The translations under genes were made by a program, and so were the position numbers. The notes under the pieces are model-generated. The model had not been told where the DNA came from. It searched no databases and worked only from the letters and a program-made list of their open reading frames with translations. From contig AJWJ01000171.1 of assembly GCA_000277445.1 (NCBI GenBank), positions 1 to 42,127 on the forward strand: 42,127 nucleotides of DNA, written 5' to 3'. This document shows positions 23,106 through 32,768 of this stretch, piece after piece. Origin of the DNA: Polysphondylium violaceum. Taxonomy: Eukaryota > Evosea > Eumycetozoa > Dictyosteliales > Dictyosteliaceae. The first letter of the stretch is position 1. Each line of letters begins with the position of its first letter.

Positions 23106-24290
23106 TTAATTATATTGAGAAAAGAGTTTTATTTTTGAAGAGTTTCCATGGAAATATACATTGTTGTTGTTGTTGTTGTTGTAGTTTGTATTTATATTAT
23201 CTTTTGCTGGTGAAGCAGGTGGAGAGATGTTGTTGTTGATATTTGAATGATACACAGAAGAGGATGGGGAAAATACAGGAGCAGCAGATGAGAGTGATGG
23301 TGATGAAACTCTACCCATACCCATACCGTTTGGTCTTGGTGGAGTATGATTCATTTGTGGTGGCATTCCATTACTTCCGTTCAATGATCCATTCATATAG
23401 TTGTTGTAACTTGAATGTAATAAATGATTGGCAGAGACGGTACTATTTTGAGAGCTATTGGCAGAAAAACCATTACCACCATTAGTACTGTTGTTGAGTG
23501 AAGAGGAGGTACTACTATTAATATTACAGCTGTTATTACTATTACTCATAAAATTTAAGGGATACAAAGTTTTTTCATAATGTTTTCCGTGTCTGTAGGT
23601 GACATTGCCAGGGTCAATCCACATGGTGGTGTTTTGTTTGAAAAAACTTCTGAAATCACCAGGTATATCAGATTTCTTGGCAGAGTCCATCAAGAGTCTG
23701 TCTGTGGTTTCTTCACATATTAAGGCACGATAACCTTGACCACGTTCAGGATAATCTGGATACCAATGACCTCTTACTCTATCACGTAAACCTGCAATGA
23801 GCTCCTTGCGAAATCTCTTTATATTGTCCTTGGGAATTGTTTGATTCATCTTACTGAGGGATTCTGCCCACCAACAAGCGGCTACAATCAACTCTGGAAG
23901 ATCTGAGGGATATGCATTGAGATAGGTTTCAATATCAGAGAGAGGTGGTGATGTAGAGCTGTTGTTGTTATTACTATTTACAGAATTGGTGGTGGTAATT
24001 CCAGAGGATGAAGAGTTTAATGATGGAGCTGATGAAGAAGAGGACGACAAAGATATATTGTTGTTATTTATATTGGAAGGAGCAACAGTGGCAGCTGAGG
24101 AGGCAGCGGCAGGAGCTGGTGAGGTAGTGGTAATGATTGGTATTGGTTTGTTATTGGTTCTACCACCAATATCACCATTTCCATTGACAACTAAAGAAAT
24201 CTCTGCTGCTGCATTCTCAGTACTACTATTTATATTATGACCTGAAGCTCCTCCTCCCTGATCCTGGTTATTATCAGCATAAGGGGACAT
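23106..24290 (-). CDS. BTG/Tob-family (antiproliferative domain) protein
   Basis: A single exon encodes 394 aa. Residues about 115-246 form the BTG/Tob (APRO) domain. Box A reads GHWYPDYPERGQGYRAL and box B FFKQNTTMWIDPGNVTYRHG, close to animal HWxPxxPxKGQAxR and LPxxxTxWVDPxEVxYR. The flanks are Ser/Asn/Pro-rich and low-complexity (poly-Ser near 80-110, NMS-rich tail). BTG/Tob proteins are known to recruit the CCR4-NOT deadenylase through the APRO domain and so to slow growth and destabilise mRNA. The N-terminal position in animal proteins is replaced here by a 110-residue leader. Tail motifs that bind poly(A)-binding protein in Tob were not recognised. Confidence 0.9.
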   Translation of the reverse strand: MSPYADNNQDQGGGASGHNINSSTENAAAEISLVVNGNGDIGGRTNNKPIPIITTTSPAPAAASSAATVAPSNINNNNISLSSSSSSAPSLNSSSSGITTTNSVNSNNNNSSTSPPLSDIETYLNAYPSDLPELIVAACWWAESLSKMNQTIPKDNIKRFRKELIAGLRDRVRGHWYPDYPERGQGYRALICEETTDRLLMDSAKKSDIPGDFRSFFKQNTTMWIDPGNVTYRHGKHYEKTLYPLNFMSNSNNSCNINSSTSSSLNNSTNGGNGFSANSSQNSTVSANHLLHSSYNNYMNGSLNGSNGMPPQMNHTPPRPNGMGMGRVSSPSLSSAAPVFSPSSSVYHSNINNNISPPASPAKDNINTNYNNNNNNNVYFHGNSSKIKLFSQYN

Positions 24291-25051
24291 TTAATGAATT
24301 GTGTGTGATTCTAAGTTATTATTATTATCTAGAGTATATATATGTGTATTTATAGAATATATTATTGTTATTATTATTATTATTATTATTTAGATTGTGA
24401 GGTGGTGGTATTTATATGTATACAATTTGTGTGGGAGGGTGTTTTTATTCATTCAGTACAAAAAAAATTAAATAAAAAAAAGTGAGGTGTGTGTAAATAT
24501 ATATGTGCGAAAGTGTGAGTGTGAGGGTGTCTGTAAATTGTAATAGAAATTAGAGGAAAATTGAAAAAGACATAGATATATTAATATAATATGAAAAACA
24601 AATGAAAATGATCAATATGTAACAAAAAAAAATATAAAATGGAAATATATATAAATTGAGTTGTTGTTGTGAGAAAAAATGAAAAAAAAATAAAATAAAA
24701 AAAATAGAAAAACTAAATTTTTTTACTTTTAAAAATAAATAAAAAAAAAAAAAAAAAAAAAAAAAATTCACATATCCATCACACACTGCAAGTGTAAAGA
24801 ATAGTCACTTTCCATCGCCAGTTGTTGTGTTTCAAAATTGACACCTTGGATACTAATTTCCTATTATTATAACCTTTTCAAAAAAAAAAAAAAAAAACAA
24901 ATGTGTGTACAACAGTGAGAGACTAAACCAAAAACATAACAACCACCACAACTCCCCACAACTCCCCACCACACAATATCCTCACTTTTTTGTGTGTGGA
25001 GTGGTGGTTGAAGAGAGGGAGGAAGAGTGCGTTTATTTATGGGTGTTCTAA
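24291..25051. other. Intergenic region between the BTG gene and the ankyrin gene
   Basis: No credible gene; a Phe-rich minus-strand frame at 24550-24786 is just A/T homopolymer. Read on the minus strand, about 24420-24540 is CA-rich with ACCCTC and ACACC motifs, fitting a promoter/leader of the BTG gene. There is a run of 26 A at 24741-24766. At about 24935-25000 a plus-strand CA/C-rich patch has a tandem ACAACTCCCC. Confidence 0.5.
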
Positions 25052-26170
25052 TTACATTTTTCTACCTTTTCCATATTTTGCGTTAAAAGTTTGTTTGATG
25101 AAATTTGAGTAATCTTTGTTTGAATTCATGCCCGATTCGGCATAGTCGAGTGGTGTGGCTTCGTAACAGTCTAAACAATTGATATTGGCTCCCTTGGAAA
25201 TCAACAATTTAGTCATTTCAACATCACCATTCAGAGCTGCCACATGCAACAAGCTTTCGCCAACATCGTCCATCAATATTTGATTTGCTTTGCCTCCATT
25301 ACTTAATAAATACTCAACAATCTAAATGTTTGGAAAATGAGTTGGTGAGTGAGTGAGTGAGTGGACAAGAGTTTAATAATAATTATTCCTACATACTTGT
25401 AAATCACCTTTGGAAACACTTATATGGAGTGGTGATGTGACTCTATAATATTCCCAACCATTTGTTTTTGGATTATCTTGAAGAGCGACTTTGGCTCCTG
25501 CTTCAACCAACAGTTTAATAATATCGAGTCTACTTGCAGAGCATGCATGGAATATAGGTGTTTTTCTATCGGTTGCCTCTTGATTCACATTTGCACCAGA
25601 TTGTATCAATTTTTCAATGATCTTTATATTTGGTTCTTTTTGATTCACTGCCAAGTGTAATGATGATAGTCTAATACCAGGTTTAGTGTCTCTTACATTT
25701 GGATCACATCCATTGTCCAACAAAATACACAATGATTCTAAATTGTTTCTCGATGCTGCTATATGTAATGGACTAACTCCAAATTTATCTTGTTTAAATA
25801 ATGTTGTTGTTGCTGCAGTTGCATTATTATTGATTTGTTTTCTATTCTTTATAATGGTATCAAGTATTTGATTATGATTCTTTAAAGTTGCCCAATGAAG
25901 TATATCCCATTGCATTAGTTTTGTTTCCTTTTGAGTTATATCGTCAACAAAAGATTCATAATAGTTTAATAATGATTCTTCATTTTCACTTGATCCTGCA
26001 CTCTTTGCTTTTTCTAATGCAAAGTCAATATTAAATATCTCATTATTGTTATTACTATTCTCTATATTTGTAGTTGTGGTGGTAGTGTAGCCTCTTCTAA
26101 AATAATTCAAGTTTCTACTATTATTTTTCAGCACACTCTGACATGTTTTGTATCTGATCAAAAAATTCAT
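25052..26170 (-). CDS. Ankyrin-repeat protein, probably mitochondrial
   Basis: Two exons (25397-26170, 25052-25321) give 347 aa. The intron (GTATG...TTTAG) lies inside a repeat and the reading frame restores KGDLQ-IVEYLLSNGG. The first 35 residues (MNFLIRYKTCQSVLKNNSRN and an RRGYTTTTTT segment) contain Arg/Lys/Ser/Thr and no acids, as in a mitochondrial presequence, with a likely cleavage after RRGY. At least six ankyrin repeats follow: LHWATLKNH, VSPLHIAASRN, LSSLHLAVNQ, KTPIFHACSAS, TSPLHISVSKG, ESLLHVAALNG and a final ATPLDYA. There is no other domain. Organellar ankyrin proteins are unusual outside plants and the partner is unknown. Confidence 0.8.
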
Positions 26171-26293
26171 TTTTGATTCAATGAACCGAAAAATTTGAAA
26201 AATTGATGTAAATCATTTTTTTTAATAAAAAAAATTAAAAAAAAAATTAATGTTGGTATGAATATAAAAGTTCTTTTATTATTTTAGAAATGT

Positions 26294-27101
26294 TTAAGAT
26301 TGTTTAATTTCAAAAGTTTTATGATAATTGAAAAGATGTTTTAAATTTTTGTTAAACATTTGATTGTCTTGAATGTTTAATTTGGTTTTTTGGTTATCTT
26401 TTTCAGTTTTCGTTAATGAGGTGTCTGTCATTGTTAAAAAACTTGATACATTGAGGTTTTCATCTCCTACTAAAATATTCAATACTGGTCTTTGATTGAA
26501 CTTGGGAGTGAATTTGTGCTTCATTAATTTCGGTCAACCCACTAATTGGTATTAATTTATAATTATAAATATTGGTCCATTCCTCCTGATTAGAAAATTT
26601 GGTCTGATAAAGAAAAGAACCATCATTGATGCAAATTGATCTACATAAAGTGCCATTTAATCCAATGATAATATCATTATCTGATTTGCAATCTATCGGT
26701 ACTGGTGCAAGTGAAGAAAATGCTCCTGCAGCCACATCCACCAAACATCGTTTTCCATTGTGATTGACAACATTAAAAATATGATATCCCACTTGGTCAT
26801 CAATATTTTTATCACTTTTAATTGCTTTAACCAATTCGGCATCCATCCCATTGTATTTTAAAAATTGATTAAATGTAACATTTATATGAAAACATAAACC
26901 ACCAGTTTTTTCAATTAAAACTTTTCTGTGGATGATTTCATAAGTTAAAGGGGTCCAGGTTCCATCCAAAACATTCAAGTTGTTGTAAGAAGTTTTTGTT
27001 TGATATGCCTTCATAGTTTTGGCCAAATCATTTAAGTTTTTGATTTGAAATGTATGATGTAAGTTAATATGTTTTAAAAATAATTTCTTAAAAGAATTCA
27101 T
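26294..27101 (-). pseudogene. Arylamine N-acetyltransferase with a +1 frameshift
   Basis: The ATG at 27101 opens a NAT-like protein with its catalytic triad in place: Cys in TGGLCFHIN, His in GYHIFNVVNHNGKR and Asp in CLVDVAAG. The frame ends at 26460 with a stop just after INEAQIHSQ. The family's C-terminal strand continues in the next frame (about 26515 down to 26294), reading FNQRPVLNILVGDENLNVSSF and matching the usual SxFxxxxVxxxxxDGxxxL pattern. The frames appear to switch around a CCC run near 26509-26512. No canonical intron fits. This is a one-base lesion in a young pseudogene, a sequencing error, or a real +1 shift. NAT acetylates arylamines using acetyl-CoA. Dictyostelids carry NAT genes, so it is a host gene, not a transferred fragment. 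Confidence 0.75.
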
Positions 27102-27453
27102 ATTATTTTTAACTTTTTTTTTTTTGAATTGAATTGAATAGAATTTATTCAATTAAATACAGAGAGGGAAACCTGAAAATGGTTATAAAAAAGATTAAAT
27201 ATGGTATTGGGTACGTATGTCGCATCCAGATCAAAAGGTGTGCTTTAAATCTTCCATCCTTAATTTAACAAACACCTATATATTTCTACTACTAATTTAC
27301 AATGGAGATAAAAAATTAAAATATAAGTGGTCCTCTTGTTTTAAATCTCATTTGGAGGAAATTATAGGCAGTGCAGCTTTCTTTTAAATTTTTGTTTTGG
27401 AGGGAAAATTAAATTCGATAATAGAATAATGGTTTGTTAATTTTCTGATAGAT

Positions 27454-27537
27454 GATAGATTTATATATTTGATTTCTAGTATAAACTAATTAATTAATTT
27501 TTTCTAGAAATCAAAGATTTATTCGCATAAATCTATC
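27454..27537 (-). ncRNA. Candidate small non-coding RNA: long hairpin downstream of a DUSE-like box
   Basis: Arms 27454-27479 and 27504-27537 pair in two blocks, GATAGATTTAT and TTGATTTCTAG, with unpaired bases between them on the longer arm and an AT-rich loop. On the minus strand the hairpin begins about 62 nt after the DUSE-like sequence. That is close to the spacing I recall for Dictyostelium small RNA genes (snRNA, snoRNA and class I RNAs). I found no class I signature and no C/D or H/ACA boxes. The spacing could be coincidence: about one such 9-mer is expected by chance in a window this size. Confidence 0.35.
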
Positions 27538-27598
27538 CTTCCCCTCCTCCGAATAATCCTCAGTCCATTAACAAAGACAAGTTTGCTTTGGCAGTCTC

Positions 27599-27607
27599 TT
27601 ATGGGTT
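27599..27607 (-). promoter_or_regulatory. DUSE-like promoter element (AACCCATAA on the minus strand)
   Basis: An exact match to the Dictyostelium upstream sequence element core found before small non-coding RNA genes. It would direct minus-strand transcription starting near 27540. Alone it is not significant; its value rests on the hairpin at the expected distance. Confidence 0.3.
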
Positions 27608-28093
27608 AACTACTCCCTGATATTCGGAGTCAATTCATATAATAAGTGAGTTTACTCTATACCACCTAATGACACTTTACATGTAAAATTTTAATTCTGT
27701 ATTTCACTTCTAACCTGCATGTTTGGTCATTGCTGTTTTTACTTAGGTCGAAATGGATAAAATAAGTGAGTTTTTAAAAAATTCAAATATGGCAGTGAAC
27801 TGAAAATTTTGCATATTGATCACATTTGAAAAAAAAAAAAAAAATTCAATCAATTATTTTGAATATCTTCATGTTTTTGTCTTTATTATAATATCTCTTT
27901 TACACTTTAGTTGTGAGTTTGTGTCTGCTTTATTTTTTTTTTTTTCAAATTTTTTATTTTTTTATATTTTGTATTGTCTTTTATTTGTATTTGTACACTT
28001 TGTATTTGTATATATTAGTATTTAGTCCTATATCACTAGATAGTTTAGTTTAGAGTTTAAACACACTTTCATATTCCATATTTATATAAAACC

Positions 28094-29080
28094 ATGAGTA
28101 CTACTATAAAAAGAGGTACAAATGACACAACAGCAGTTAATACCACTACCGCCACACCTACTACTGCTCCAATAGAAAAAGAAATGAATATCAATGTTTT
28201 ACAAAAGAGAATTCATAATACAGTTCCACAAATAAAGGAAATACTCAGATTGATTGGCTATGGAATTAGGGATTCAATGAATCTTAAATATGCAGTACAT
28301 AGAGTGTATGATTCAACTGTACTAAAAGTTAATTTTATAAATTGTATCTTTTTAAATGGTATCATTTTCCTTGGAACTTATCTTGTTTACCTTTATTGGG
28401 TATCGCCTATGATATCTTATTTACTATTACATTTTCCTGCTCTTTCAAATATGTTTTCAATTATTTACTTTGTATGTTTTATATATCAGAGGAGACAAAA
28501 GAGAGAGCGAGAGAAAAGATCATCATTATCTATACGTACAGTGTGAAATAGTTAATATTAATATATATATAATGTATATAGTCATTATGGGTATATCCTG
28601 TTTATATTTTCAGTATTATAGCAAACTCAAAATGGTATACAGAGATTGCCAAAGAGTCATTTAAAGTATCAGGACATCAAACAGTTTCAGCTTCAAATAA
28701 CGGAATTTTATCATCTATTGTTGATGAAATTTATAGAAATATGTTGTTTGGTGTTATATTGTTTATGTCTGTTATCATTGCTTTTATTCCATACACTGGT
28801 TTTATTAATTTTGTTTTAATCACTTGGTTATATTCATTTTGGTGTTTTGAGTATGTATACAATATACAGATATTTAATAGGATAGCATATTAAACTTTCA
28901 ATACATTTAGTTATAAATGGATTCTCAGAGGTAAATGGAGTTTATTACAAAGAATAACTTATTTTGAAACTCATTGGGCATATATGTTTGGTTATGGATT
29001 TCTATTTACAATGGCTTCTTTCTTTTTCCCTGTCTTGATTGGAAATGCTATCTTCTCAATTCTTTATCCATTGGTAAATA

Positions 29081-29146
<66 letters not shown>

Positions 29147-29402
29147 TTATTATTATATTATTTATTAATATAAATTCAAATTATTATAATAGTTTATTAT
29201 TTTAGCAGTTAGCGCAAAACCAATGAAAATGACAATAACTGATGGACTTTTACCAAAACAAATCCCAATTTTCTTTATTCCTCAAATATGTGTAAATGTT
29301 TTATTAAAGTTTTATGTAAAATATCAAAATAAGCAACAACAAAAATCATCATCGTCATCATCATCGTCATCATCATCATCATCATCATCATCTACCAAAT
29401 AA
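28094..29402 (+). CDS. EI24/PIG8-like multi-pass ER membrane protein
   Basis: The canonical model has exons 28094-28475, 28622-28850, 28911-29073 and 29193-29402 and encodes 327 aa with about six membrane segments and a Ser/Gln/Lys tail. Similarity to animal EI24 (autophagy protein EPG-4) is clear in KWYTEIAKESFKVSGHQ, CFDYKWILRGKWSLLQR and the end FSILYPLFIILAVSAKP. EI24 is an ER protein needed for autophagosome maturation in animals. The first junction is uncertain. The best GT/AG pair that keeps frame (28476/28621) makes one membrane helix about eight residues short, while the more conventional sites (28472, 28613) break frame. Intron 3 holds a TAT microsatellite (about 29081-29145). The Ser run near the end is an ATC/TCG repeat. 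Confidence 0.8.
29081..29145 (+). repeat. ATT/TAT trinucleotide microsatellite in intron 3 of the EI24-like gene
   Basis: About 21 perfect tandem copies starting just after the donor site. It is probably length-variable between strains; no function is implied. Confidence 0.9.
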
Positions 29403-30963
29403 TTATACTTTTTTTTTTTTTAAATAAACTAAATTTAGTTATCCGATTCCAAGTATGAATAAACTTATCCTAAATATGGAATTTCATAATCAAAGAATTG
29501 ACATTTAAAAATGATTAAATGTCGAGGTGGAGTACTTTCCCATTATCCACAATTATCACATTATTCCATTATGTTGTGTGCGTGTATATTCTATTTTTAT
29601 CAAAATGCAAACATAACAATAATGTTTTTCAAAACAACAACAACAAAATCAACAACAACAAGCATTATCCACATTTCTTCTATAGGTGTATAAATTAACA
29701 ACAACACATTGTGTAAAAATAGAAACTCCTCAAATAAATTTTGATGGATTGAAGATAAATAATTTTCATTTTACACCATTGTGTTTGTTGTCCATGATTA
29801 TATTAATTCTATTGGTAAAATTAACAATATCAATGGTTTATGTGGTGTTTAGATTTAAATAGAACACATACACCTCCTCGACCACATACCACATACCACA
29901 TACTCAAGCTATTGATACCAATGATATTTCCCCATTAATAACAAATTATAATAATCTTTCAATTCTTTATCTCAGATGGTTGATATGTGATTTAGCTTAT
30001 ATTTATAAATACTTCCAAATATAGATAAATTTATATTTAGAAACATATAAAATGCAATGACGTTATAATATTGACGGCTGTGTGGGATAAATTATATAAT
30101 CCAAAGAGTATTATAAAAGTGAAGGGGTACAAGTGTGTTGGACTTGGTGTGTGTATGTGTGTGGATAAATTTTTATTGGAGTAGAAGGTAGGAAAAACAG
30201 AGAAGAGATAATATTAAGTGTGTGTGTGTGTGTGTGTTAAGTATTCATTGAGATTGGTAGTATTGATATAATTAAATTAAATAATAACTAATCTGAGAGT
30301 GTGTGAGGTGGGATAAAAATAATCAAAATTTAGAGAAATACTAAGAGAGTGTTTGATCAACTTGTTATACAATACATATATAGTATATTTAATGTTAATG
30401 ATATGTTTGTGGAATATCATGAGTTTTATTGTGATGTTAACAATAATGTTTTTTTTGTGAGGGAGGATTAATGGTGGTAAAAATGTTGTTTTTTGAGAAC
30501 ACTCTGTGGGGTGGTATAAATTATAAATGACTTAAATTCCAATCTTTACTTTTCCCCTACCACCAACAGGTGAATATATACTAATCATAGAGGAAAAAAA
30601 TAGTAATTGGAAAATTTAATTTTATATTCAATAGGAAAATAACAGCAACAACAAATAGCAATATCAACAACACAATTCTCTTTTGAGAAACTATTTGTTC
30701 CCATTGCCATTAAACATACTACATTTTAGTTGCGGATTATTTTTTATTGTTGTTTTCCATTGTTTCTATTATTTTGTTTTTTTCCATCGCTATTTTATTT
30801 ATTGTTTATTCCAAAACTCCAAAAAAAAAGAACTTAATATTTGTTGTTGTATTTTATTTATTTTGTATATATTTATTTCATGAAACAAACAATCTTGTAA
30901 ATATTCAGTTCGAATTGAAAAATCAAAAAAACAAAACTGTAAAGAAAAAAAAAACCATAAAGG
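29403..30963. other. 1.56-kb intergenic region
   Basis: No gene is supported; open frames here are short and of AT-rich composition. The left part has CAA repeats near 29635-29660. The middle is G/T-rich on the plus strand, including a GT microsatellite at about 30218-30238. A C-rich patch CTTTTCCCCTACCACCAACAGG lies near 30549. The last 300 bp are T-rich, then A-rich up to the start codon of the SepA-like kinase, as expected of a promoter and leader. Confidence 0.5.
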
Positions 30964-32437
30964 ATGTCTGAATTAAGTAAAAGTGCAGATTGTATCACTC
31001 AAAGTCCAAAAAACTTGGCTGGTAAAAAAGATCATCCAACTATACCCGAACCAAGAAGAAAATTAGTAGTTAAGATTGGTGATTATGTAAATATCAAATT
31101 AAATAGTTTAATAAAAAAAGATAAATCATTAACAATAAATAATAGAACTTGGGTGATAAAATAGGAAAAGGGGCATTTGGCCAAGTTTATAAGGGATTTA
31201 ATGTAAAAACAGGTGATTTTGTTGCAATTAAACAAATAGAAAAGAGTAGAATCGACAATAATACCCTTCAATCTGTTAAAAAAGAATTTGATATTTTATT
31301 GAATTTAAAGCATAATAATATAGTAAAAGTTTTAGGAGTTGTAGAAACTTCATCGAAGATAAACTTTATTTTAGAGTAAGTAGTAAACAATTCAATTATT
31401 AATAAGTTGTTAGTTCTAATAGAAAATAAAAAAATTAGATATGTAGAAAATGGTTCACTCAGAGATATAATTGATAAATTTGGACCTTTAAGCGAGGATC
31501 TAGCAATTTCATATTTATATCAATTATTACAAGGTTTAGTTTATCTGCATGCCAATAGAGTTATCCATAGAGACATAAAGAGTTCAAATATTTTAATCAC
31601 AAAGGATGGAACAATTAAATTGGCTGACTTTGGTGTAGCTTCACAATTGAGCGATCAAGCTCAAATGACCTACTCTGTCGTAGGCACACCTTATTGGAGT
31701 AGGTATTTTATGATAATAAATCTTAAAAAGAGAGCCATACTAACAAAATTAAACTATAAAGTGTCACCTGAATCTATCCAAATGTCAGGACAAACATCAG
31801 CATCTGACATTTGGTCATTGGCTTGTACAATGATAGAATTGGTGAGTGGTAGTCCACCCTACTTCAGTTTGCAACCAATGGCGGCAATGTTTAGAATCGT
31901 TCAAGATCCTCATCCACCCTACCCTGCCAACCTATCGGAGGAATTTCAAAGTTTTTTAAACACCACCTTTGAAAAAGATCCCCTAAAAAGACCATCAGCT
32001 GCACAATTACTCCTTCATCCAATATTTAAAAAACATCAACAAAACAATGTATGTGTTGAGTTTTATTATTATTATCATCTCTATAAAAATAGTACTTACT
32101 AATATTAATATCAAAAAATAGATAACGATTCCAACACTTTCAGAATTAACATCAACTTTAAAAACTCTAAACACCAAACAACATCACACTAGATCAAGAG
32201 CATCGTTGTTTTCTATCAACTGGGGAGACATCAGTTCATCAAATGAAAGCACTAGCTCTGGTGTAGCAGCGACAGCATCTGCAATGAATATATCTGCGGT
32301 ACCCAGTAAAACCACAAATGGTGTTCCAAGTAAGTAGCTTTAGTTAAAAGACCAATTCTGTAATTTTACTAATCCAAAAATTTTAATTTGTAGCTTCTGC
32401 AATCTCAAAGATTTATAGTAAAATAAATGCCAAATAA
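30964..32437 (+). CDS. SepA/Cdc7-type protein kinase, shortened after the kinase domain
   Basis: Six exons (30964-31086, 31146-31375, 31439-31698, 31762-32048, 32122-32329, 32394-32437) join in frame to 383 aa. The kinase domain starts at about residue 42 with NLGDKIGKGAFGQVYKG, then VAIKQ, HRDIKSSNIL, LADFGVAS, GTPYWMSPESIQM (restored only by splicing 31698 to 31762) and DIWSLACTMIEL. Catalytic residues are complete. It matches SepA (septase), the Dictyostelium relative of fission-yeast Cdc7, an MAP3K-like kinase needed for cytokinesis. SepA is over 1,000 aa as I recall; this protein stops about 85 residues after the kinase domain. The frame beyond the stop stays open and protein-like to a donor at 32495, but the ABC gene begins at 32769. 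It is probably a truncated paralogue, possibly still an active kinase. Confidence 0.78.
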
Positions 32438-32494
32438 AAAAATCCAATAGTCCCAAGAATTAGTTTCTCGCCATCGGGAGAGTTTGTTTCTTTG
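32438..32494 (+). pseudogene. Fossil continuation of the SepA-like exon after the stop
   Basis: In the same frame, directly after the TAA at 32435-32437, the sequence reads KNPIVPRISFSPSGEFVSL and then meets a proper donor GTATGA. This composition is unlike the surrounding AT-rich spacer and reads as former coding sequence. No matching acceptor or further exon is visible before the ABC transporter start at 32769. Confidence 0.55.
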
Positions 32495-32768
32495 GTATGA
32501 TTAAATCCTATTCATTTTGAGAAGAGTTGCACAACTATTCAATAAAAAAAAACAAATTTTCTAAAAACTTTTTCTGAGCCCTTCCTGCAAAGACCGAAGG
32601 ACCTTAAATGAAAAAAATTAAAAAAAAAATACAAAAAAAAAAATCTTAAAATTTGGGGAATATTGTAATTTTTAACGCATTATAAATCGATCACTTCTAC
32701 ATGTATTTAGTATAAAAGATAAACAATAAATAAGCATTCAACAAGGAGTTATAAATCCTTACGCAATA

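Larger units (their letters stand above)
27102..28093. other. Divergent promoter gap with candidate structured-RNA sequences
   Basis: No protein gene seen. The interval 27540-27640 is richer in G+C than ordinary dictyostelid spacer. It holds a 9-bp inverted repeat CTCCGAATA/TATTCGGAG, a DUSE-like AACCCATAA on the minus strand at 27599-27607, and a long hairpin at 27454-27537. A 12-bp palindrome TTTACATGTAAA lies near 27676 and a repeated ATAAGTGAGTTT near 27642 and 27762. The right end is T-rich and leads into the EI24-like gene. Confidence 0.5.

Noticed and set aside
24550-24786. 78-codon minus-strand open frame rich in Phe
   Set aside because: Made mostly of A homopolymers read in reverse.
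25038-25046. Near-DUSE CACCCATAA on the minus strand
   Set aside because: The first base departs from the core and the sequence downstream is CA/GT-rich without a stem.
28585-28593. DUSE-like TACCCATAA on the minus strand
   Set aside because: It lies in an intron with no structured sequence downstream; about one such 9-mer is expected by chance in the window.
28470-28664. Open frame across the first EI24 intron
   Set aside because: It reads intronic AT-rich DNA and breaks the EI24 alignment that resumes in another frame.
29081-29145. Tandem triplets as a CRISPR-like array
   Set aside because: A simple ATT microsatellite with no spacers, inside a eukaryotic intron.
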